Of a stretch of DNA of 64,000 nt, positions 16,726-25,195 are shown in pieces; position 1 is the first letter of the stretch, and each line of letters starts with the position of its first letter. The notes beneath the pieces are model-generated. The model searched no databases. It was given only the letters and a program-made list of their open reading frames with translations, and had not been told where the DNA came from. Source of the DNA: AP-15 sp963772295 (GTDB lineage Bacteria; Pseudomonadota; Alphaproteobacteria; ATCC43930; CGMCC-115725); contig CAVYWO010000019.1 in NCBI GenBank assembly GCA_963772295.1, positions 62,001-126,000 on the forward strand, read 5' to 3'. Both the position numbers and the translations under genes were made by a program.

Positions 16726-18849
16726 ATGATGGAGCGGCTGCCGATCCGAACTCGGCTGATCCTGCTGTCGGGCGCCCTGCTCTTTTTTCTGTTGGCGACG
16801 AATTTTTATCTGAACCACAAGCTCGCCGAGAACTCGGCCGGGATGGCCAAGGCGGTAACTCTGCTCGGCGTGATCCGGAAGGCCAACGACGCCCAGCACG
16901 CTTTTGACGAGATGCGCTATTGGCTCGCCGATCTCGCCGTCAGCCTGCTGTCGACGTCCGAACAAAACGCCGCCGCGGCCCGCGAGCAGACCGAACGCGA
17001 TCTCGAACGGTTGGCGGAGCGGCAGCCGCAGGCGATTGCCGCGGTCCGCAGCGATCTCGCGCATTACGAGGATTACGCCGGCAGGGCCGTCGAGGAATAC
17101 ACTTCGGGCGACCGCGAAGCCGGCGTCGCGGTCGATCGCCGGCTCGCGGCCATCGCCGCCGACCTCACCGCGCAATCTGTCGCGACGCGCGAGCGCCTGA
17201 TGGCCGAGGCGACGACGGCAAGGCGGCTGTCGCGGACCGTGATGTGGACGGCGGTTTTGGTCGGCGCGCTGCTGACCTTGCTGGTGCTGCGTTCGATCGT
17301 CGGGCCTTTGCGCCGGCTGGTGGTGGCAATGAACGGCCTTAATGCCGGAAATGTCGCGGTGGCGATCCCCGTCGCCGGCCCGGACGAGATCGGCGCCATG
17401 GCGCACACGCTCTCGGCGTTTCGAGATACGCTTGAGGCGCTGCGCTCGACCTTGGCGCGGTTCGAGGCGTTGCGCGATGTCGGGCGCGCGGTTGGCTCGA
17501 CCCTCGACGTCGACGCTGTTCTGGGTCTCGTCGTCGCTCGCGCCGTCGAATTCTCACACTCGCAGGCGGGGGTCGTTTATGATTATGACGAACCGGCCCG
17601 CAAATTCACGTTCCGCGCGAGCCGCGGGGTGGACGAGGCGGTGATCGCGCTCGCCCGCGGGCGGTCGATCGGTCTCGGAGAGGGCGCCATCGGTCGGGCC
17701 GCAGTCACCGGATCGTCGATGGAGATCCCCGATCTCTTGGCCGAGAGCAAATATTTCGCTGCCGGATGGACGGATGCGCTTGGCCGCCTGGGCTACCGTT
17801 CGCTGCTCGCGGTGCCGCTCTTGCACGAGCAGCAGATTTTGGGCGGGCTGGTCGTCATCCGCCGCGAGGCCGGTGCCTTCTCGGCGGAAATTGTCGGCCT
17901 CATCGAGGCCTTCGCCGCGCAATCGGCGCTCGCGGTGCGCAACGCCGGGCTGTTCGAGGTACAACTCCAGAGAGAACGTGAGCTGCGCGCCGCGCATGAG
18001 CAGTTGAAGGCGGCGCAAGCCAGCCTGATCCAGGCGGAAAAGATGGCGTCGCTTGGCGCGCTGACCGCCGGCATCGCCCACGAGATCAAGAACCCGCTCA
18101 ATTTCGTCAACAACTTTGCCGATCTGTCGCGTGAGCTGCTCGACGAGCTGCGGGAGGCGGTGGCTACCGCTGCCGGCCAATGGAGCACGCCGGAGCATGG
18201 CGAAATCGACGAGCTGGTCGCGACCCTCTCGAGCAATCTGGCGAAAATCGGCGAGCACGGCCGGCGTGCCGACGGCATCGTCAGGAGCATGCTGTTGCAT
18301 TCGCGCGGCGGCAGCGGCGAGCGCCGTCCGACCGATCTCAACGCCCTTGCCGACAAGGCGCTGGGTCTTGCCTATCACGGGTTGCGCGCCCAGGATCCGG
18401 GCTTCAACGCCAGGATCGAGCGCGACTTCGCGCCAAACCTGGGTTCGGCCGAGCTCGTGCCGCAGGATATCACCCGGGTGCTGCTGAACCTCTACGGCAA
18501 CGGTTTTTATGCCGCCAACCAGCGTCGGCGCAACGGCAGCGACCAAGCCTTCGAGCCGGTTCTGAGGGTGATGACTTCAGGCGGCGACGATGCGGTCGAG
18601 ATCCGGGTGCGCGACAACGGCATCGGCATGACCCCCGAGGTTCGCGCCAAGCTGTTCACGCCGTTCTTTACGACAAAGCCGACCGGCGAGGGCACCGGGC
18701 TCGGCCTGTCGATCAGCTATGACATCGTCGTCCAGGGACATGGCGGCGCGATCGCCGTCGACAGCCGGCCCGGCGAATTCACCGAGTTTGCCGTTCGGTT
18801 GCCGCGCCGCTGGCGCGGAGCCGTGGCGGCAGCCGGGGCGCAGGCATGA
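16726..18849 (+). CDS. HAMP-GAF sensor histidine kinase
   Basis: This 707-aa membrane kinase starts at the tandem ATGs at 16726/16729, directly before a hydrophobic segment (ILLSGALLFFLLATNFYL). A periplasmic helical sensor of about 130 residues follows, then a second membrane helix near 170-190 (VMWTAVLVGALLTLLVL), HAMP (about 190-240) and a GAF domain (about 260-405). A coiled coil (RELRAAHEQLKAAQASLIQ) leads to a HisKA domain with His452 in GIAHEIKNPLNF and an HATPase domain (RDNGIGMTPEV, GTGLGLSI). No regulator gene is adjacent, so it may signal through the upstream regulator or one elsewhere. Its stop overlaps the next start (ATGA). Confidence 0.9.
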   Translation: MMERLPIRTRLILLSGALLFFLLATNFYLNHKLAENSAGMAKAVTLLGVIRKANDAQHAFDEMRYWLADLAVSLLSTSEQNAAAAREQTERDLERLAERQPQAIAAVRSDLAHYEDYAGRAVEEYTSGDREAGVAVDRRLAAIAADLTAQSVATRERLMAEATTARRLSRTVMWTAVLVGALLTLLVLRSIVGPLRRLVVAMNGLNAGNVAVAIPVAGPDEIGAMAHTLSAFRDTLEALRSTLARFEALRDVGRAVGSTLDVDAVLGLVVARAVEFSHSQAGVVYDYDEPARKFTFRASRGVDEAVIALARGRSIGLGEGAIGRAAVTGSSMEIPDLLAESKYFAAGWTDALGRLGYRSLLAVPLLHEQQILGGLVVIRREAGAFSAEIVGLIEAFAAQSALAVRNAGLFEVQLQRERELRAAHEQLKAAQASLIQAEKMASLGALTAGIAHEIKNPLNFVNNFADLSRELLDELREAVATAAGQWSTPEHGEIDELVATLSSNLAKIGEHGRRADGIVRSMLLHSRGGSGERRPTDLNALADKALGLAYHGLRAQDPGFNARIERDFAPNLGSAELVPQDITRVLLNLYGNGFYAANQRRRNGSDQAFEPVLRVMTSGGDDAVEIRVRDNGIGMTPEVRAKLFTPFFTTKPTGEGTGLGLSISYDIVVQGHGGAIAVDSRPGEFTEFAVRLPRRWRGAVAAAGAQA

Positions 18850-19500
18850 GCGAACCCGCTCGGCCGATGCACCCCGATGTCGAGATCGCGCAGACCGAGA
18901 TTGGTTTCCAGGGCTTCCTGCGGCTCGATGTGGTCCGGTTTCGGCATCGCCGGTTCGATGGCGAATGGAGCGCGCCGCGCCGCTACGAGCTGCTGCGGGT
19001 CGGCCCTGCGGTGGCGGTCGTGCTCTACGATCCGGACCGCGACGCGGTCGTGCTGGTCGAGCAGCTGCGTCTGGGGGCGCTCTTCGCGGGCGCTCCGCCC
19101 TTGCAGCTCGAGGCGGCCGCCGGGCGCGCCGATGCCGACGAGCCTCCAGAATCGGTGGCGATCCGCGAGGTTCGTGAGGAAACCGGGCTGGTGCCGTCGG
19201 GCGCGCTGATCCCGATCCAGCGCTATCTGCCGAGCCCGGGTGTCTCCGACGAGAGCGTGCTCTTGTACCTGGCCCGCGTCGATTTCGACCGCCGCCGGCG
19301 GTCTCCATGGTCTGCCCGACGAGGGCGAGGACATCCGGGTCGTGGTCAAGTCCTTGGCCGAGATCGAAACGCTGCTCGACGCCGGGATCATCGAAAACGG
19401 GCACAGCTTGATCGCGCTCTATTGGCTCTTGCGTCACCGCCAGCGTCTGCGCCGGCGGTGGAGCGCGCCGCCACAGCCGGGTGCCCGAGAGCGGCGATAG
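18846..19500 (+). pseudogene. NUDIX hydrolase (ADP-ribose pyrophosphatase type), frameshifted
   Basis: The 5' frame encodes an ADP-ribose pyrophosphatase-like NUDIX protein: VVLVEQLRLGAL, then the NUDIX box with REVREETGL near residue 105, then YLPSPGVSDE. At about 19290-19296, in a run of cgccgccgg, the frame shifts by one base. The family's C-terminal segment (GGLHGLPDEGEDIRVVV, then ENGHSLIALYWLLRH) continues in the other frame to the stop at 19498-19500. The start overlaps the kinase stop by four bases. It would hydrolyse nucleoside diphosphate derivatives if repaired or if the shift is a sequencing indel. Confidence 0.8.
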
Positions 19501-19533
19501 CGACCCGACACCGGTACTGTGTCGGCGCGCCCG

Positions 19534-20514
19534 CTATGCCTTGCTGTCGAGAAAGTACCGGGAGGTGATTTCGAGCGCACGCCGGAGCAAACCCTCATGC
19601 TTGCCGAGCCTCGCTTCGACGCTGCGCAGGCGCTCGCTGAACTCGGCCTCCGCCTCGCCGCCGGCGTCGAGCGCTGCGTCCGGACGCCGCAGAGCGACCA
19701 CCGCCAGCTCGTCGCGCAAGTCCTTGGCGACTTTTTCGACAGCGCTTTCCGGCAAGGTGTGGAGCTGTTCGAGAAACCCATATAGCATAAGCCTCGAGCA
19801 CAGGACGTTGATCCGGCGGGGCACGCCCTCGGTGTGCCGATAGATCAGCGCGAACGAAGTCTCGCTAAAGCGGGGATCGCCCTTCCAATCCGCCCGGCGC
19901 AGGCGATGCTCGATATAGGCCCTGGTGTCGGCCTCGCTCAGCGGGCCCAGATGATAGGCGGCGGTGACGCGCTGGCGCAGCTGTTCGAGTTCCGGGGTGC
20001 CGAGGGCCGCGCGAAACTGCGGCTGGCCGAGCAGGAAACTCTGCAACGCCATCGTCCTGTCGATGACGATGTTGGACAGCATGCGCAGCTCTTCGAGCGC
20101 TGAGAACGCCAGATTCTGGGCCTCGTCGACGATCAGCAGGGCGCGTCTTCCGCCGCGGTGCTGGGCAACGACAAAGTCGCTGATCCGCTGCAGCAGCGCT
20201 CCTTTTGTCAGCCCCTCCCTGGCGATCCCGAACCCGGCAGCCACCAGGTGGAGAAGATCATCGGCGCCAAGCTGAGAGGTCACGATTTTGGCGGTGACGA
20301 ACGTCGCTGTATCGATCGTGGCGAGCAAATTGTCGACGAGGATTGTCTTTCCGGCGCCGACCTCGCCGGTTATGACGATGAACCCTTCGGCATGGTGCAG
20401 ACCGTAGATGAGATAGGCCATCGCCTGCCGATGCACTGCGCTCTCGAAAAAAAAGCGCGCATCCGGGGTCAGTTGAAACGGTCGTGTCGAGAGGCCGTAG
20501 AATTCGGAGTACAT
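19534..20514 (-). CDS. PEP-CTERM/XrtA-associated-type AAA ATPase
   Basis: This 326-aa AAA ATPase of the ExeA/GspA superfamily is closest in pattern to the ATPase found next to XrtA exosortase and exopolysaccharide genes. It has the classic start MYSEFYGLSTRPFQLTPD, Walker A GEVGAGKTILVDNLL near residue 50, Walker B LLIVDEAQNL near 128, and GVPRRINVLCSRLML near 255. The C-terminal 60 residues form a charged helical tail. It is probably cytoplasmic and drives assembly of an export or polysaccharide machine. No exosortase or polysaccharide gene lies nearby, so it is an orphan here. Confidence 0.82.
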   Translation of the reverse strand: MYSEFYGLSTRPFQLTPDARFFFESAVHRQAMAYLIYGLHHAEGFIVITGEVGAGKTILVDNLLATIDTATFVTAKIVTSQLGADDLLHLVAAGFGIAREGLTKGALLQRISDFVVAQHRGGRRALLIVDEAQNLAFSALEELRMLSNIVIDRTMALQSFLLGQPQFRAALGTPELEQLRQRVTAAYHLGPLSEADTRAYIEHRLRRADWKGDPRFSETSFALIYRHTEGVPRRINVLCSRLMLYGFLEQLHTLPESAVEKVAKDLRDELAVVALRRPDAALDAGGEAEAEFSERLRSVEARLGKHEGLLRRALEITSRYFLDSKA

Positions 20515-20644
20515 CGCTCAAACGTCCCCGGTCAGCACGACCGCGCGCAATCCCTCAAAACCCGAGGCACGACCGCGCGCCCGAGCCTGCCGCGCTGGGG
20601 TTTCATCATTGTAAACGCGAGCGCCGCGGCAACGAACCCCCCTC

Positions 20645-22135
20645 CTATCGGCGCATGAAATCGGGACTGCCGAGGATCAGCGCGGCGCGCAGCGCCGGGG
20701 CAGCCTGGCCCAGCGCGGCACGGGTCGTGCTCGACAAAGTCGAGCCGAAGATGGTTTCGAGACGCGCCGCATCGACCGGCACTTGCCGTCCGGGCAAGGT
20801 GGCGGCAAGGACGGGATCGGCGGGACGGCTGACCGGCAGCAAGCCGCGCGCGAACTCCACGGCAAAGGCGATCCGCTGCAAACTCGCATCGGGGCTCAGC
20901 CAGGCTTCCTCGCTGTTGCGGTATCCGTCCGGCGTCTGACAGCCATAGAGCGGCATCCCGAGCCGGGTCAACGCGGCGAGTATCGGGCGCGGGTTCAACA
21001 CCGCAACCCCGGACGCGCGCACCGCCGAGATCACGAACTCATACGGCGTCTTGTATTTCTGGCCCTGGCTCGCCCAGAATTCGGAGCTGGCGAACAAACT
21101 CTTCAGCACCTCACGAATATCGCCGCCGGTTTCGCTAAAGCGCGCGGCCAGCCGGTCCACGAGCTGCGGCGGCGGCGCATCGGCGACAAAATATTGCGCC
21201 AGCTCAAAGGCGATGTGGTGCGCGGTCTTTGGGCTTCTCGCCAGGATGTCAAGCGCTTCCTCGCCCTCCGCCCGGCCGCGGCCGTTGAGCCGAACGCCAA
21301 GGAAGGTCTTGGGCGCGAAATCGTGGCGAGCGGCGACGAACACCGCGGCGTCCTCCGGAAGATCATGCGCGTCGGATCGGTTGACGACCCATCCAGTGAA
21401 CACGCGGGCGAGGGTTGCGACATCCGCCTGGGTATAGCCGCCATCGGCGCCAAGCGTGTGCAGCTCCATGACTTCGCGGGCGAAATTCTCGTTGAGGCCG
21501 CCGGCACCGCGACGCCCCGGCGCGGAATTCAACGTGTTGTCGAGATAGACCAGCATCGCCGGGTGCTTGGCGACGGCGAACAGCAGGTCGCGAAAAGGGC
21601 CGAAAGCATGTTGCCGGATCACCTGCTCGTAATTACCGATCCAGATCCGGTCGAGACCCTTGCCGTCAAAAACATTGAAATGGTTGAACCAGAAGTTGAC
21701 CATGACCTCGCGCAACTGGCTCGGGTTCAGCACCGCCCGATAGATCCGCGCGGCTGCCGCCTGGTCGCTCACGATCGGGGCGCGCTGCTCCTGGTCGCGC
21801 ACCTCGGCGAGCGTCGGTTTGAGGCCGGCAACCCGCGGCACCGGTCCGAACAGTTGCCGCAGCCTGACCGCGTTAAGGTTCAAAGTCTCGAGTTGTGCCA
21901 GCCGCCAGCGTAGCTCGACCGGTTCCGGGACCGCCGCCGGGTCGAGCTGCTCGGCAATATAACGCCCGATCCCGATCGCTCTGATGTGACGCAACGCTTC
22001 GAGAGTGGGGCCGAACGCGACGCGGTCGAGGAGATGAATGATCGGGCGGTCCGCCGCCGGATCGGCACCCTGCGCCGAAACCGCCGACGCGAGGGCGATC
22101 GACAAGGCCGCCGCGAAAGCCGTAACGGTCCGCAT
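20645..22135 (-). CDS. DUF1800 family secreted protein
   Basis: This protein has 496 aa when started at the ATG at 22135, which gives MRTVTAFAAALSIALAS, a clear Sec signal; an ATG 39 bases upstream would bury it. DUF1800 hallmarks are LLDRVAFGPTLE near the mature N-terminus, REVMVNFWFNHFNVF, ENFAREVMELHTLGADGGYTQ with VFTGW, and KTPYEFVISAVRASG. Function is unknown; the family is often beside a DUF1501 gene, which is absent here. It lies downstream of the aminotransferase on the same strand, with a 142-base gap, and may or may not belong to that cluster. Confidence 0.88.
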   Translation of the reverse strand: MRTVTAFAAALSIALASAVSAQGADPAADRPIIHLLDRVAFGPTLEALRHIRAIGIGRYIAEQLDPAAVPEPVELRWRLAQLETLNLNAVRLRQLFGPVPRVAGLKPTLAEVRDQEQRAPIVSDQAAAARIYRAVLNPSQLREVMVNFWFNHFNVFDGKGLDRIWIGNYEQVIRQHAFGPFRDLLFAVAKHPAMLVYLDNTLNSAPGRRGAGGLNENFAREVMELHTLGADGGYTQADVATLARVFTGWVVNRSDAHDLPEDAAVFVAARHDFAPKTFLGVRLNGRGRAEGEEALDILARSPKTAHHIAFELAQYFVADAPPPQLVDRLAARFSETGGDIREVLKSLFASSEFWASQGQKYKTPYEFVISAVRASGVAVLNPRPILAALTRLGMPLYGCQTPDGYRNSEEAWLSPDASLQRIAFAVEFARGLLPVSRPADPVLAATLPGRQVPVDAARLETIFGSTLSSTTRAALGQAAPALRAALILGSPDFMRR

Positions 22136-22277
22136 CGGGCTCGATCGCGTGGCGCGCTCGGGGTCGCGGCGCATGCTACGGATCTTCCGGCCGGCTCCAT
22201 CCCTGGCGCGCCATCGGCAGCGGCGATCCGGTCACACCATCGGCAGCGCCGCCGCTAATCTTTTGCGCTCGGCGCCC

Positions 22278-23627
22278 TCAACCCGTCGCCGCGATAATCG
22301 CGGCGCGCAGGATCTCCGGCAGGCGGTCGATGGTCTCGGTCGGGGTTGACAGCGGCGGCGCCAGGCAGATCGTGTCGCCGAGCGCCGGGTCGGCGCTACC
22401 CGGACGGGTCCGCGCCAGCAGCCCGCGCGCCAGCGCTTCGCGGGCGACGTGCGGGCCGAGGCCGAGGGCCGGGGCCTTGGTGCCGCGATCGGCTACCAAT
22501 TCGATCCCGCACATCATGCCGAGCCCGCGCACATCGCCGACGGCCGGCAGATCGCGCAAGCCTTCGAGCCCGCTCAGCAACCGCCGGCCGGAGAGCGCGG
22601 CGCGCTCGATCAGGCCTTCGCTCTCCATGATTTCAACATTGCGCAGGCCCACCGCGCAGCATACCGGATGGCCGGAATAGGTCGCCGCGTGCATGAAGCG
22701 GCGATCGTAGGGCGCGCTTTCGATCGCCTCATAGACGTGCCTTGCTGCGATCACCCCGCCCAATGGCAAATAGCCGCTCGTCACGCCCTTGGCAAACGAG
22801 ACGAGATCCGGCTCGACACCCCAGTGGCCGAGCGCGAACCAGCGCCCGGTGCGGCCAAACCCGGTGATGACCTCGTCGGCAATCAGCAGAACATCGTGGC
22901 GATCGCAAATCCGCCGCAGGGCCGGGAAATATGAGGGCGGCGGCACGATGACGCCGCCCGCCCCCATCACCGGCTCGGCGATGACCGCCGCGACGGTGTC
23001 GGCGCCCTCGGCGAGGATCGCCTTTTCGACCGCCTCGGCGGCGCCGATGCCTGGCTCTTGATTGCCCTGCCAGCGGAACGGGTAGGGCGGCGCCACCTGG
23101 ACAAAGCCCGGCACCAACGGCCCGAACATCTTATGGTAGGCGGCCATGCCGGTGGCGCTGAGCGCCGCCATCGTCACCCCGTGATAGGCATGAATTCGGG
23201 AGATGATTTTAGTTTTATTTGGCTTGTCTTTAATCTTCCAGTAATAGCGCACAAATTTGAAGGCGGATTCGTTCGATTCGGCGCCGGCCGTCGTGAAATA
23301 GACCGCGGCGGAGCTGGCATAGGCGTGACCGACGATCTTTTCGGCGAGCCGCACCGCCGGCTCGTTCGTCTGGCCGATATAGGACGAGGCGAACGCCACC
23401 CGGCGCATCTGCGCGGCCGCGGCATCGGCAAGCTCGCCGCGGCCATGGCCGACATTGACATTCCACAGTCCGGACAGCCCGTCGATATAGCCGCGGCCGT
23501 CCGCGGTATAGAGCATCGCTCCCTTGCCCTCGACGATGACCAGCGGCTGCCGGTGGTCGTCGGGATGGTGCAGCGGATGCACCAGATACCGCCGATCGGT
23601 CGCGATCAATTCGCTGGCGCCGTTCAT
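22278..23627 (-). CDS. class III (omega) aminotransferase
   Basis: This is a 449-aa PLP-dependent class III aminotransferase. The ATG at 23627 was chosen because GAGGAG sits at ribosome-site distance and the N-terminus MNGASELIATDRRYLVHPLHH fits the family; the longer frame lacks this. Motifs are GLWNVNVGHGR, YFTTAGAESNE (PLP phosphate), AVIAEPVMGAGGVIVPP, LLIADEVITGFGRTG and the Schiff-base Lys in SFAKGVTSGYLPLGG. Such enzymes move amino groups between amines or omega-amino acids and pyruvate. It lies downstream of the PKS and oxoamine synthase genes and could supply or add an amino group in that pathway. Confidence 0.9.
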   Translation of the reverse strand: MNGASELIATDRRYLVHPLHHPDDHRQPLVIVEGKGAMLYTADGRGYIDGLSGLWNVNVGHGRGELADAAAAQMRRVAFASSYIGQTNEPAVRLAEKIVGHAYASSAAVYFTTAGAESNESAFKFVRYYWKIKDKPNKTKIISRIHAYHGVTMAALSATGMAAYHKMFGPLVPGFVQVAPPYPFRWQGNQEPGIGAAEAVEKAILAEGADTVAAVIAEPVMGAGGVIVPPPSYFPALRRICDRHDVLLIADEVITGFGRTGRWFALGHWGVEPDLVSFAKGVTSGYLPLGGVIAARHVYEAIESAPYDRRFMHAATYSGHPVCCAVGLRNVEIMESEGLIERAALSGRRLLSGLEGLRDLPAVGDVRGLGMMCGIELVADRGTKAPALGLGPHVAREALARGLLARTRPGSADPALGDTICLAPPLSTPTETIDRLPEILRAAIIAATG

Positions 23628-23795
23628 GAACTGCTCCTCGAGGGCTGGGCGTTGACCGATACCCTTACCGCGCCGCCCGCGTCTCGACAATGATGCTCAG
23701 CGGCTGGGGGTGCCAAGCGGGGAGATCGGCCGCCGGACCTTGCGCAAATCGCGCTGCCGGCAATCCGAGGTCGAACTGCCGAGCCTGGTCGGCGG

Positions 23796-25163
23796 TCAGC
23801 GCCGCGCCGTGACCAACGTGCCGAGATGGCGGGCGACCGCGGCGATATCGCTCGGCGCGGCGATCACCTTTTGGTTTTCCTCGACCACGATGCGAGCCGT
23901 CTCGCGGATTTGCGCCTCGCTATGCCCCGCCGTCAGGAAGAACCGCAGCCGGGCGGCGCGCTCGGGCACGGCCGGATAAAGGATCGGCGGGACATTGACG
24001 CCGCGCTCGAACAGCGCCTGCGCCAGGCGTCCGGCGCGGATCGAGCTGCCGGTGATCACCGGCACGATCGCGGCGCCGATCGAGCCGCCGACATCGAGCC
24101 CGCCCTCTTGCAACAGGCGTAGGAACAGCGCCGCGCGGTCGTTGAGGCGATGCACCCGCTCGGGCTCGCGCTCGAGGAGATCGAGCGCGGCAAGCGCCGC
24201 TGCCGCCGCCGGCGGCGCCATGCCGACCGAAAACACAAAGCCCGGAGCAGTGAGCTTCAAATAGTCGATCAGCGCGCGCGTTCCGGCGATGTAGCCGCCG
24301 CAGGAGACCAGGGCCTTGCTGAGCGTCCCCATCCAGATGTCGACCGCACCCGGATCGATGCCGAACCGGTCGGCCGAACCGAAGCCGCGCGGCCCGAGTA
24401 CGCCGAGCGCATGCGCCTCGTCGACCATCAGCCAGGCGCCACGGCGCCGCGCCGCCGCGACAAAGGCCGGCAGATCGGGAACGTCGCCATCCATGCTGTA
24501 ATGCCCTTCGATCACGAGCAGCGCATTGCCGTTGCGCGGCCGCGCCTCGGCGAGCAGCCGGTCGGCCTGTTCGTGGTCGAGATGGCGGAACGGCACGCGT
24601 CGCGCTCCCGACAACATCGCTCCCTGAACAATGCTGTTGTGGATCAGGGCATCATGGACGATGAGGTCGTTGCGCCCGAGCAGAGAGCCGATGACGGTCA
24701 CATTGGTCGAGTGGCCGCCGACACAGACGACGCTGTCCTCAACGCCGTGCAGCCGCGCCAGAGCCTGTTCGAGTTCGCGGTGAAGCGGGCGCTCGCCGGA
24801 AACCGGGCGGCTTGCCGAGACCGAGGTGCCATAACGGTCGATGGCGCACTTGGCGGCGCCGGCGATCTGCGGGTGGCCGTTGAGGCCGAGGTAGTTGTAC
24901 GATGCGAAATTAATATAGCTCCGGTTGCCGATGACGGTATCGGCCCCGGCGATGCCCTCGTGCATGCGAAAGAATGGATCAGCGATCCCGAGGAACTGGG
25001 CGGCCTCGCGGATCATGCGAATCTCGCGATATCCGTCGAGCCGCGTCGGGTCGAGCCGCGGGCCGAGGCGGCTGCCGGCGCTTTCTGTGCGGTGATCCGG
25101 AGGCCGCGGCGGCGGCGCCTTGGCCAGCATTTCGAGCAAGCGCGCCTTGGCCTGCGCCGACAA
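23796..25163 (-). CDS. alpha-oxoamine synthase (KAPA synthase/ALAS family)
   Basis: This 455-aa PLP enzyme is of the family that joins an acyl thioester to an amino acid with loss of CO2, releasing an alpha-amino ketone. Motifs are FASYNYLGLNGHP, GTSVSASRPVSGERPLH, the cofactor region DEAHALGVLGPRG and the Schiff-base Lys in MGTLSKALVSCGGYIAG. An extension of about 70 residues precedes the usual core. The start is a TTG; the frame is open further upstream (RRDLFGL before it), so the true start could overlap the PKS end. It lies 32 bases after the PKS stop, so it probably releases the PKS chain, as Fum8 does in fumonisin synthesis. Confidence 0.88.
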   Translation of the reverse strand: MSAQAKARLLEMLAKAPPPRPPDHRTESAGSRLGPRLDPTRLDGYREIRMIREAAQFLGIADPFFRMHEGIAGADTVIGNRSYINFASYNYLGLNGHPQIAGAAKCAIDRYGTSVSASRPVSGERPLHRELEQALARLHGVEDSVVCVGGHSTNVTVIGSLLGRNDLIVHDALIHNSIVQGAMLSGARRVPFRHLDHEQADRLLAEARPRNGNALLVIEGHYSMDGDVPDLPAFVAAARRRGAWLMVDEAHALGVLGPRGFGSADRFGIDPGAVDIWMGTLSKALVSCGGYIAGTRALIDYLKLTAPGFVFSVGMAPPAAAAALAALDLLEREPERVHRLNDRAALFLRLLQEGGLDVGGSIGAAIVPVITGSSIRAGRLAQALFERGVNVPPILYPAVPERAARLRFFLTAGHSEAQIRETARIVVEENQKVIAAPSDIAAVARHLGTLVTARR

Positions 25164-25195
25164 TCCAAACAGGTCGCGTCGCGATTTCCACGCGG

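Noticed and set aside
19534..20514. Missing ATPase of the ABC importer
   Set aside because: The protein lacks the ABC signature and has an ExeA/XrtA-type layout, so it does not serve the importer.
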